DNA of 11,078 nucleotides from an archaeon (GTDB lineage Archaea; Iainarchaeota; Iainarchaeia; Iainarchaeales; GCA-2688035), in assembly GCA_030616665.1 (NCBI GenBank), contig JAUWWX010000013.1:1-11078 (forward strand), written 5' to 3'. Under the pieces are notes generated by a model that had not been told where the DNA came from, made no database searches, and worked only from the letters and a program-made list of their open reading frames with translations. Shown here piece after piece: positions 5,800 to 11,078 of this stretch. How positions within the stretch are numbered: position 1 is the first letter of the stretch; each line of letters starts with the position of its first letter. The translations under genes and the position numbers were made by a program.

Positions 5800-5943
5800 A
5801 TGAGTTTTTCTCAAAAATTTGATTTTCCTCTTCCTAGCGGAGAGGAAATAGAAGCAATAAGGTTTATGGCAGATCACTGCCCAGAAGAGCTAGATGGCAG
5901 GGACATCTGGGTTCTGCAAAACTTTCTGGGTGATTCGCAATGA
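5800..5943 (+). CDS. Small ORF of 47 residues, translationally coupled leader of the endonuclease gene
   Basis: The predicted peptide starts MSFSQKFDFPLPSGEEIEAI and ends NFLGDSQ. I do not recognise it. It is acidic, with no signal peptide, cysteine motif or membrane segment, and probably forms one helix (EEIEAIRFMADHCPEEL). Support for it being real comes from the strong Shine-Dalgarno site and from its stop codon, which overlaps the next start codon as ATGA (5940-5943), a standard arrangement for coupled translation. Its codons (AGG, ATA, GCA, CTG, GGC) look like those of the surrounding host genes, unlike the AT-rich endonuclease gene that follows. It may be a leader peptide, the remnant of a host gene cut by the endonuclease insertion, or an accessory protein such as a regulator. 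Confidence 0.55.
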   Translation: MSFSQKFDFPLPSGEEIEAIRFMADHCPEELDGRDIWVLQNFLGDSQ

Positions 5944-6737
5944 ATCACCCTTTAAAAGCTTTCACCGGAAACCTGCTCTATCCAAAGCGCTTTAAAAGGC
6001 AGAGTCCCTTTTTTTCTATGGCTCTGGATTTTGACAAAATAAACTACTCCAAACATGATATTCGGAATAAAATAATTATCCCTAGAAAACTTACTCCTCT
6101 ATTAGCTGAGGATCTGGGTTTCCATATCGGGGATGGATGTATGTTTACTCGTGGTTATAGCTACAGTAAATGTATACGCTACGGTTTTTGCTATTGTGGG
6201 AACAGTGATAAAGATCGAGATTATTTTCAAAACGAGTTGTTACCGAGAAAAAAAGAACTTTTTAATTTGGACCTTTGTATAAGAAAAGACAAAAATAGCC
6301 GTACGATTATGACAAACTTCTTTTCAAAAGCTATCTTTGATTTCTTTCGCCAGCTTGGCATTCCTTCGGGTAAAAAGACCAATGTCGATGTTCCTCCTCT
6401 AATAAAAAATAGTAACAAAGAAATTAAAGCGGCTTTTCTAAGAGGGCTGGCTGCAGCAGATTTTTGTGTTGCTGTTAAGAACAGATCTTTTGGTCTTTAT
6501 CCTACAATCTGTTTTGTTACCGCTAGTAAAAGACTATGTGATGATGTATGTCAAATAATTCAAGATTTTGATATCCCTTTTACACGATTTAAAAATGTTG
6601 AGGTTGATAAAAGGTTCAAGAAACCATCTACAACCTATCGTGTAAATATAAATGGTCGAAAAAGATTGAAAAAATGGCTTGAGTTAATTAACTTCTCAGA
6701 CAAAAGAAATTTGACTGCCTGCTCAAAATTTTTTTGA
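5940..6737 (+). CDS. LAGLIDADG-family homing endonuclease-like protein
   Basis: This 265-residue protein is a free-standing, two-motif LAGLIDADG protein. Such proteins cut long DNA targets and spread their own genes. The first motif is LAEDLGFHIGDGCM with Asp65 as the metal-binding acid. The second is AAFLRGLAAADFCV with Asp174, but the glycine that normally follows the aspartate is Phe175, and the preceding residues are Ala-rich. Both acids are kept, so activity is possible. No intein splice residues are seen at either end. The ATG overlaps the previous stop as ATGA and is preceded by GGGTGAT (5928-5934). An alternative ATG at 6018 lies about 24 nt after a TATA-like CTTTAAAAG (5990-5998). 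The gene is clearly richer in A+T than its neighbours, suggesting transfer. Its stop codon ends exactly where the tRNA-Val gene begins. Confidence 0.82.
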   Translation: MNHPLKAFTGNLLYPKRFKRQSPFFSMALDFDKINYSKHDIRNKIIIPRKLTPLLAEDLGFHIGDGCMFTRGYSYSKCIRYGFCYCGNSDKDRDYFQNELLPRKKELFNLDLCIRKDKNSRTIMTNFFSKAIFDFFRQLGIPSGKKTNVDVPPLIKNSNKEIKAAFLRGLAAADFCVAVKNRSFGLYPTICFVTASKRLCDDVCQIIQDFDIPFTRFKNVEVDKRFKKPSTTYRVNINGRKRLKKWLELINFSDKRNLTACSKFF

Positions 6738-6844
6738 TGGGCCCGGCCGGAATCGGACCGGCGGTCTCTACCATGTCAAGGTAGCGTCATTAATGGATTC
6801 CCTTCGCCAAGGCGAACAGGAATTAACCACTAGACCACGGGCCC
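6738..6844 (-). tRNA. tRNA-Val (anticodon GAC) with D-loop insertion
   Basis: Read on the minus strand, the acceptor GGGCCCG pairs with CGGGCCC, with discriminator A73 (6738). The 5' D-strand GTCT and loop AGTGG are followed by an insertion of about 34 nt, then TGACG completes the D-arm in the usual tRNA-Val form. The anticodon stem CTACC/GGTAG has loop TTGACAT, anticodon GAC (6775-6777). The variable region is AGACC. The T-stem is GCCGG/CCGGC, with loop TCCGATT. Position 55 is C (6756) where U is almost universal. CCA is not encoded. The flanks extend acceptor pairing by four bases. Without the insertion the gene is about 73 nt. It is very likely a tRNA gene, but the two oddities leave open a pseudogene. 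Confidence 0.85.
6790..6823 (-). other. Probable D-loop intron of tRNA-Val
   Basis: The insertion folds on its own: ATTCC/GGAAT closes an outer stem, and TTCGCC/GGCGAA forms an inner stem capped by a CUUG-like turn. TTAA next to the left boundary can also pair with TTAA next to the right boundary, leaving TCCA bulged. This resembles a relaxed bulge-helix-bulge splice motif of archaeal tRNA introns. Exact ends are ambiguous by a few bases (32-34 nt) because of the repeated TTAA. Confidence 0.65.
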
Positions 6845-6872
6845 ATCATACACAAAGTTTTCCTGAAAAACC

Positions 6873-6880
6873 TTAATTAA
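6873..6880 (-). promoter_or_regulatory. TATA-like box for tRNA-Val
   Basis: TTAATTAA is centred about 32 nt upstream of the tRNA 5' end (6844). It overlaps the stop codon of the thiolase gene at 6877-6879, so the tRNA promoter is embedded in the end of that gene. Confidence 0.45.
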
Positions 6881-7812
6881 CCTTTCCCCACAATCCTTTC
6901 AACCATTTTGCAGGCTTTGCAAACTTTTTGTGAGGTGGCTTCACCGCACTTCTGACACACACCTAACTTCTTGCCCTTTGTCTTGTCCCCAGCCAATTCC
7001 TTTGCCTCTTTCAAAAACCTCACTATGCTGAACATCGTCCCAGGAAACTTTGCCTCAAACTCGGAAACCATTTGCCTGAAGTCATTCCTCTTTGCCTGCC
7101 ACTTGAAGGGGCAGCACTGCTGCTCAAAGAATTCTATTCCCTGCATTTTTGCAAACGCGATTACCTCCTTCTCAGGGCACAAGTACAGGGGCTTTATCCT
7201 TGCAACCATTCCCTTGGAAGCTGCACTCTTTGGCCCAAGCCTGAAAAACCTTGCGGTGTCAGCATCAAAGACGTTCATCAAAGCGCTTTGCGCCTCGTCA
7301 TCCAAATTGTGGCCAGTTGCAAGCTTTCCTGCCTTCATCTTCTTCGCGTAGCTGTTGAACAATTGCCTTCTTAGCACGCCGCAGTACGCGCAGGTGCTGC
7401 CCAACAGCTTTTTTGGCCCGGTTTTCCGCATCACGTCAACCATTGAAAAGCCAAATTCCTTTTCAAAAAAAACCCTTTTGAATGTCACATTCCACTTCCT
7501 GCAATTCCTTTCAGCAATTGCAAGCGCCTTGTCCCTGTACTTTGGAATTCCCTCGTCCACCAAAAGTGCCTCAATCGGATTGCTTTTGCCAAAAATCCTG
7601 TTCAACAAGTAGAGGGTTACAGCGCTGTCCTTGCCTCCTGAGTAGGCAACAACAACCTTTTCCCTGCCTTCCACCAGCCTGTTCTCCCTTATAGTGCGCC
7701 TAACCCTTTTCTCAAAAAATCCCAGAAAGTGCTGCTTGCAAAAAGAATGCGGGCCGTATGCAAGGGAAACCACTGCTTTCTTTCCACACTTGACACAACT
7801 CTTTCCCGGCAT
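6877..7812 (-). CDS. ttuA: tRNA 2-thiolation protein, TtuA/Ncs6 family
   Basis: This 311-residue PP-loop ATPase adenylates uridine in tRNA and replaces its oxygen with sulfur (s2U34 in the Ncs6/CTU1 branch, s2T54 in TtuA). An N-terminal zinc site is formed by Cys6, Cys9, Cys25 and His28 (CVKCGKK, FCKQHF). The PP-loop is SGGKDS (58-63). The Cys141-x-x-Cys144 pair in GSTCAYCG, together with Cys233 or Cys234 in QQCCPFK, matches the three cysteines that hold the catalytic 4Fe-4S cluster. ATGHNLDDEAQS (165-176) is the conserved second ATP-site motif. The C-terminal CQKCGEATSQKVCKAC is the second zinc ribbon. Family membership is firm, but TtuA versus Ncs6 target choice is not decidable here. The sulfur carrier is not in this window. 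The ATG at 7812 puts the first zinc cysteine at residue 6, as usual. It diverges from L15e. Confidence 0.9.
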   Translation of the reverse strand: MPGKSCVKCGKKAVVSLAYGPHSFCKQHFLGFFEKRVRRTIRENRLVEGREKVVVAYSGGKDSAVTLYLLNRIFGKSNPIEALLVDEGIPKYRDKALAIAERNCRKWNVTFKRVFFEKEFGFSMVDVMRKTGPKKLLGSTCAYCGVLRRQLFNSYAKKMKAGKLATGHNLDDEAQSALMNVFDADTARFFRLGPKSAASKGMVARIKPLYLCPEKEVIAFAKMQGIEFFEQQCCPFKWQAKRNDFRQMVSEFEAKFPGTMFSIVRFLKEAKELAGDKTKGKKLGVCQKCGEATSQKVCKACKMVERIVGKG

Positions 7813-7910
7813 ACTAACTTAACCTTTAAAAAAGCTTGCAATAAACTAATCCTTATTGGAATCAAGTCTTTAAATGCTTCTTTTCCAATGGTTTTTTTTT
7901 GTGATTTTTT
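7813..7910. promoter_or_regulatory. Divergent promoter region between ttuA and L15e
   Basis: On the plus strand TTTAAATG (7869-7876) sits about 39 nt before the L15e ATG, predicting a leader of about 12-14 nt. The leader is T-rich with no clear ribosome site. On the minus strand the best-placed TATA candidate for ttuA is the AT-rich segment at 7841-7846. The stronger-looking TTTTTTAAAGG at 7823-7834 is too close to the ttuA start to serve it. Confidence 0.4.
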
Positions 7911-8516
7911 ATGGGAGCAGCAAAGCACATCCAGGAAACATTCCAAAAGGAATTTGCAGGAAAAAAGGACGATTTGTTCAACTATAAGGCTTTGCAGAGG
8001 GAAAGGCTAATTGAATTCAGGAAGGAAAAGAGGGCAATTGTCCGCTTGGAAAAGCCAACAAACATTGCCAGGGCTCACACTCTTGGATACAAGGCAAAAA
8101 AGGGCTTCGTGGTTGCCAGGGTTAGGATTAGAAAGGGAAGCGGAAAGCACAAAAGGCCTGTTGCAGGGAGAAGGCCAAAGAGGATGGGCGTAAAAAAGCT
8201 AACCCGAAGGTTGAGCATCCAGGCAATTGCGGAACAAAGGGTTGCAAGAAAATTCAAAAACTGCGAGGTCTTGAACAGCTACTACATTGGCGACGACGGC
8301 AAAACCCACTACTTTGAGGTAATCCTTGTTGACACAAGCGCGCCGGAAATAGTTTCGGACAGGGAAATCAACTGGATTTGCGGCAAAAACCAAAAAGGCA
8401 GGGCTTTCAGGGGCCTTACAAGCAGGGGAAAGAAGAGCCGCGGTTTGAGGCGCAAGGGCAGCGGCGCAGAAAAAGTCAGGCCCTCCCTCAGGGCGAGGAA
8501 ACGGCAGGCAAAGTAG
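7911..8516 (+). CDS. rpl15e: Large-subunit ribosomal protein L15e (eL15)
   Basis: This 201-residue, very basic protein of the 50S subunit is shared by archaea and eukaryotes. The start GAAKHIQETF, the central LEKPTNIARAHTLGYKAKKG and VRIRKGSGKHKRP, and the later NSYYIGDDGKTHYFEVILVD are hallmarks of the family. The Arg/Lys/Gly-rich C-terminus (FRGLTSRGKKSRGLRRKG) contacts rRNA. Length matches the archaeal family (about 190-205). It heads a plus-strand run that ends with an RNase P subunit. In many euryarchaea L15e likewise precedes RNase P and proteasome/exosome genes, so the context is partly conserved. Confidence 0.97.
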   Translation: MGAAKHIQETFQKEFAGKKDDLFNYKALQRERLIEFRKEKRAIVRLEKPTNIARAHTLGYKAKKGFVVARVRIRKGSGKHKRPVAGRRPKRMGVKKLTRRLSIQAIAEQRVARKFKNCEVLNSYYIGDDGKTHYFEVILVDTSAPEIVSDREINWICGKNQKGRAFRGLTSRGKKSRGLRRKGSGAEKVRPSLRARKRQAK

Positions 8517-8520
8517 CAGG

Positions 8521-8530
8521 CTTTTTTAAT
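8521..8530 (+). promoter_or_regulatory. TATA-like box for the HD hydrolase operon
   Basis: CTTTTTTAAT lies directly after the L15e stop and about 36 nt before the ATG at 8563. Its T-run may also end L15e transcription. It suggests that the HD/transporter/Rnp2 group has its own promoter. Confidence 0.4.
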
Positions 8531-8562
8531 TGTTTTTCAGCCTATTTCTTGTCGGTTTTTGA

Positions 8563-9105
8563 ATGAGCTTGCCATCTCGCGAAAAATGCCTTGCCTTGCT
8601 CAAAAAGCACGGCTTGTCTGAGGGAATGGTCAGGCATTCTCTTGCAGTTGAAAGGGTGGCAGTCTTCCTCGCCAAAAAGCTCAGGGAGGCAGGCGAGCAG
8701 GTTGACGTTGAACTGGTTAGCAGGGCTGCTCTCTTGCACGACGTTGACAAGACAAAGACCTTGGAAGCTGGTTTTAGGCACCTGCACGGCCAGATAAGCA
8801 AGCAAATCCTTGAAGAAGAGGGCTTTCCAATAATTGGGGAGATTGCTGCCAAGCACTATTTGTACAAGGTTCTTGAAGAAAACCCCTTCAGCAGCTGGGA
8901 GGAAAAGCTTGTTGTTTATGCAGACAAGCGCGTTAATCACGACCAAGTTGTTTCCCTGGATGAAAGGTTTCAATACCTTCTTGAAAATTACGGCAATTCC
9001 GAGGAAAAGCGCGACAAGATCGCTGCCTGCAAACCATTCATTGAAAAGCTTGAAAAAGAAATCTTCTCAAAAATAAATGCAAGCCCTGATTTGGAGGACC
9101 TGTAA
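8563..9105 (+). CDS. HD-superfamily phosphohydrolase
   Basis: This 180-residue metal-dependent HD-domain protein falls in the class that removes phosphate from nucleotides or related small molecules. The metal ligands are visible in order: His25 (MVRHSLAVERV), the His59-Asp60 doublet (AALLHDVDKTK), His98 (AAKHYL) and Asp121 (VYADKRV). The layout matches HDIG-type (TIGR00277-like) archaeal and bacterial proteins of about 160-190 residues. The substrate is unknown. The last 35 residues form a charged helix. The start ATG at 8563 follows a short leader. Its stop TAA shares one base with the next ATG (TAATG), and GGAGG at 9093-9097 inside its end serves the transporter gene, so the two are translationally coupled. 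Confidence 0.88.
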   Translation: MSLPSREKCLALLKKHGLSEGMVRHSLAVERVAVFLAKKLREAGEQVDVELVSRAALLHDVDKTKTLEAGFRHLHGQISKQILEEEGFPIIGEIAAKHYLYKVLEENPFSSWEEKLVVYADKRVNHDQVVSLDERFQYLLENYGNSEEKRDKIAACKPFIEKLEKEIFSKINASPDLEDL

Positions 9106-10025
9106 TGCAACCAGTTTTCTTGTTTCCCTTGGCAGCGGCTTTTCTTTTTTCAGTCGGCGCGTTGTTCGACAAGTTCATCCTTGAAAACAAGATGCCTAAT
9201 GCAATAGCCTTCTTTTTCCTGCAATCATTTACAGCGGTAGTTCTTTTCCCAGTTTTGTCTATCCTGATTTTTGGTTTGCGCTTTCCAAGCCCTTTTTCAC
9301 TACTGCTCACACTGTTCGCAGCCATTACTTCAAGCATTGGCTTTTTAATCTATTTTCTGCTTCTCAAAAACTACAACCTTTCAAGCGTTGGCCCACTTGT
9401 CCAAACAAGGCTTTTATTTGCAATCCCGCTTGCATTCTTCTTCCTCAACGAGTTCTATGGTCTCGTTGCCTTGCTGCTGATGCTTCTGATTTTTGCAGGC
9501 GCGGTTCTGGCCACTTATTCGCAGGGTTTTTCAGTTAGGACGCTTCTCTTGAACAACAGGTTGCTGCTGCTTGCAATGGTCATGGCCCTTGTCTGGGCTT
9601 TGGCGGACCTTCCAGCAAAAATAGTTGTAAACGAAATTACAGCGCCGTCCTTTATGGCGTGGCGCTACATACTTTCAATTCCGGTGATAGGGCTTTTTGC
9701 CTTGCTAGTGTTCAAAGGCGATGCAAGAAAGGCATTTTCAAAAAATTTGCTAATGACGCTCCCATTTTCCTTGACAGCAACCTTCATCGGCTTTACTGGA
9801 ATAATGCTCATTCTCATGGCTTACGCTTTCTCCTACACAATTCCAAGCGCGGTTGTTTTAAGCCAAGCGATTTTTGTTTTCGCGATTGCTTTCATTATTT
9901 CAAGGCTTAAAAGTAGCCTGATATCCGAAAGGCAGCCTATGAAGGTTTATATAGTGAGGCTTGTAGGGGTTCTTTTAATCATTTCTTCCATCTATTTCCT
10001 GATGAACAGCAACATGGTGTTGTAA
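9105..10025 (+). CDS. EamA/DMT-superfamily membrane transporter
   Basis: This 306-residue, highly hydrophobic protein has about ten predicted membrane helices, in two repeats of five. The first begins with FLFPLAAAFLFSVGALFDKF and the second with LLLLAMVMALVWALADLPAK. This is the normal architecture and length of EamA-type drug/metabolite exporters. The GPLVQTRLLFAIPLAFFF segment, followed by an N-E pair before the next helix, is typical of helices 3-4. Substrate and direction cannot be predicted. Its ATG overlaps the HD stop codon with a GGAGG site seven bases upstream. Its stop is immediately followed by the RNase P gene. The biological link between this transporter and its neighbours is not obvious. 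Confidence 0.85.
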   Translation: MQPVFLFPLAAAFLFSVGALFDKFILENKMPNAIAFFFLQSFTAVVLFPVLSILIFGLRFPSPFSLLLTLFAAITSSIGFLIYFLLLKNYNLSSVGPLVQTRLLFAIPLAFFFLNEFYGLVALLLMLLIFAGAVLATYSQGFSVRTLLLNNRLLLLAMVMALVWALADLPAKIVVNEITAPSFMAWRYILSIPVIGLFALLVFKGDARKAFSKNLLMTLPFSLTATFIGFTGIMLILMAYAFSYTIPSAVVLSQAIFVFAIAFIISRLKSSLISERQPMKVYIVRLVGVLLIISSIYFLMNSNMVL

Positions 10026-10364
10026 TTGGAAAAAGAACATAAAAGGAAGCTTCCAAAAAAAAGCGCTAGACCCAAGAGGCGCTACCTACTCTTTAGCCTT
10101 AAGCCAGGCTCCTGCAACACTGCAAAGCAGGCCTTTGACCTGGTTGTGGGACAGTTCTCTGCAGAGCAGAGAAAACAGCTTGGCTTGTGGTTCATTCACT
10201 TCAAGCCAGAAACAGGCAAGGGCATTGTGAGGTGCAGGCTTGGCTCTGAGGAAAAAGTGAAGAAGGCAATTCTCTCCCTTCCCAAGGAGTATGGTCCAAA
10301 AACCCTGAAAACCAGCGGCACACTGAAGGCCTTGAAGGGAGAATCGTCCCGCTCACGCATTTGA
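10026..10364 (+). CDS. rnp2: RNase P protein subunit 2 (Pop5/Rnp2)
   Basis: This 112-residue protein matches the Pop5/Rnp2 family, a subunit of archaeal RNase P that supports 5' maturation of pre-tRNAs and works with Rnp3. A basic N-terminus (KRKLPKKSARPKRRYLLFSL) leads into the RRM-like fold. Family marks include LGLWFIHFKPETGKGIVRCR, a helix SEEKVKKAILSL, and the end TLKTSGTLKALKGE, matching the common V-SGTIRAL pattern. There is no ATG before the conserved part. TTG at 10026, directly after the transporter's stop and with GGTG at 10016-10019, is the only reasonable start, so translation is probably coupled. Rnp3, its usual partner and neighbour, is not in the window. Confidence 0.85.
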   Translation: MEKEHKRKLPKKSARPKRRYLLFSLKPGSCNTAKQAFDLVVGQFSAEQRKQLGLWFIHFKPETGKGIVRCRLGSEEKVKKAILSLPKEYGPKTLKTSGTLKALKGESSRSRI

Positions 10365-11072
10365 GGCTGCCTGCCTCTCCAAGAGCTCTGCCTTCCTTTT
10401 GTCAATAACCTTTCTAATCTGACTAACTCTTGCTTCGCCACTCGTTTTGCTGTACCCTAGTTCTTTTCCAATAATTTTTCCAGTCATGCCTGCTTCCAGG
10501 CCATAATAAACGGCTTTTTGCAGCGGGTTAAGGTTCATCTGGCGACAGTCCCAGCTCAGTTGCATTAGTATTTCTTCAGCGGTTGGCTCCTTTGGCCTTC
10601 TTCTCCCCTTCGGCCTGTCTTGTTCAACCCTTTTGGCCTCTCTCTTGACCCATCTCTTAAAGTCAAATGCGGCCTGAGCCAGTCTATTGTTGAAAAATTT
10701 CTGCACTGTGATTGTTTCCGGGCCAGGATATGTTTGCAAACACCAGCCCATTCTCTCCCGCAGTTCTCTTGCAATCTTTAACTTACCCCATTTTATGGTC
10801 TTGAATAGGCCCTCGTTTCTCTCGAGCAATTTGGTGGCTTTGTCCTGGATCATTCCCCCGTTTTTCGCCAGGATCGCTTTCCTCTTTTCCTTGTTCAGGT
10901 ATTTGGTTACCTTGTCTGCTTTTCTTTGGGCAAGTTTGCTTCTCGTCGACGGGCTCACGTTATCAATCAGCCCCAGTTGGACAAGGCTTTTTCTTCGCCT
11001 TCCAACCTGTGAATCGGTAACGCCATTGATTCCTGCCGAGATTTGCCTGTTTGTTCTGTGTTCGTTTCTCAT
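10353..11072 (-). CDS. Hypothetical protein with two helix-turn-helix-like regions
   Basis: I do not recognise this 239-residue basic protein. Residues about 6-36 (TNRQISAGINGVTDSQVGRR, then SLVQLGLI) look like a winged-helix or helix-turn-helix start. Residues about 185-230 (LNPLQKAVYYGLEAGMTGKI, then GKELGYSKTSGEARVSQIRK) resemble a sigma-region-4/LuxR-type helix-turn-helix. Between them lies a Lys/Arg-rich helical part with a segment CLQTYPGPETITVQKFF and a basic patch KGRRRPKEP. A DNA-binding role is likely but no target is known. Only two codons lie upstream of the ATG at 11072 before the window ends and the frame stays open, so the true start may be outside. Its 3' end overlaps the rnp2 end by 12 nt, tail to tail. 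Confidence 0.6.
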   Translation of the reverse strand: MRNEHRTNRQISAGINGVTDSQVGRRRKSLVQLGLIDNVSPSTRSKLAQRKADKVTKYLNKEKRKAILAKNGGMIQDKATKLLERNEGLFKTIKWGKLKIARELRERMGWCLQTYPGPETITVQKFFNNRLAQAAFDFKRWVKREAKRVEQDRPKGRRRPKEPTAEEILMQLSWDCRQMNLNPLQKAVYYGLEAGMTGKIIGKELGYSKTSGEARVSQIRKVIDKRKAELLERQAASNA

Positions 11073-11078
11073 CAGCTC

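Noticed and set aside
5940..6737. Intein or group I/II intron interpretation of the endonuclease gene
   Set aside because: No conserved Cys/Ser start or His-Asn end, no flanking extein halves, and no intron core elements were seen. A free-standing endonuclease gene fits better.
7072..7694. Several plus-strand frames opposite the thiolase gene
   Set aside because: They are shadows of a conserved PP-loop/zinc-ribbon protein on the minus strand and have no independent start signals.

Overview
The window reads as a compact archaeal chromosome segment. The evidence is aIF5A with a hypusine loop, an archaeal Sm protein, ribosomal protein L15e, an RNase P Pop5/Rnp2 subunit, a TtuA/Ncs6-type tRNA thiolase, TATA-like boxes about 25-32 nt upstream of genes and tRNAs, Shine-Dalgarno sites of the GGTGA/GGAGGTGAT type, and tRNA genes without encoded CCA. 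Very short intergenic gaps and an apparent tRNA intron outside the anticodon loop fit a small-genome lineage such as a DPANN archaeon. The phylum cannot be fixed from the sequence alone.

Layout. 1-1045: minus-strand aIF5A and a RimJ/RimL-like GNAT acetyltransferase. 1112-3791: plus-strand block with a NYN-domain nuclease (TIGR00288-like), a DUF2226-like protein, a small roadblock-like protein, a MinD ATPase with a membrane-targeting tail, and an Sm protein. 3835-3906: tRNA-Ala(GGC), followed by a hairpin-rich spacer. 4062-5630: a 522-residue coiled-coil protein of unknown function. 5631-6737: an accessory insert made of a long nested palindrome, a 47-residue ORF, and an AT-rich LAGLIDADG endonuclease-like gene whose stop codon touches the next tRNA. 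6738-6844: minus-strand tRNA-Val(GAC) with a ~34-nt hairpin insertion in the D-loop and C at position 55. 6877-7812: minus-strand TtuA/Ncs6-like thiolase. 7911-10364: plus-strand L15e, HD hydrolase, EamA-type transporter and Rnp2. 10353-11072: minus-strand protein with two helix-turn-helix-like regions, converging on and overlapping Rnp2.

Most genes are housekeeping functions in translation and RNA processing (aIF5A, L15e, tRNA thiolation, RNase P, Sm). The most unusual part is 5641-6844. There a palindrome of about 156 bp buries the ribosome binding site of a two-gene selfish-looking cassette, and the cassette abuts an atypical tRNA. This suggests an element that represses its own translation from read-through transcripts and is associated with a tRNA locus. 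A second point of interest is 1149-3558, where NYN, DUF2226-like, roadblock-like and MinD proteins are clustered and a perfect 8-bp inverted repeat lies on the minD promoter.
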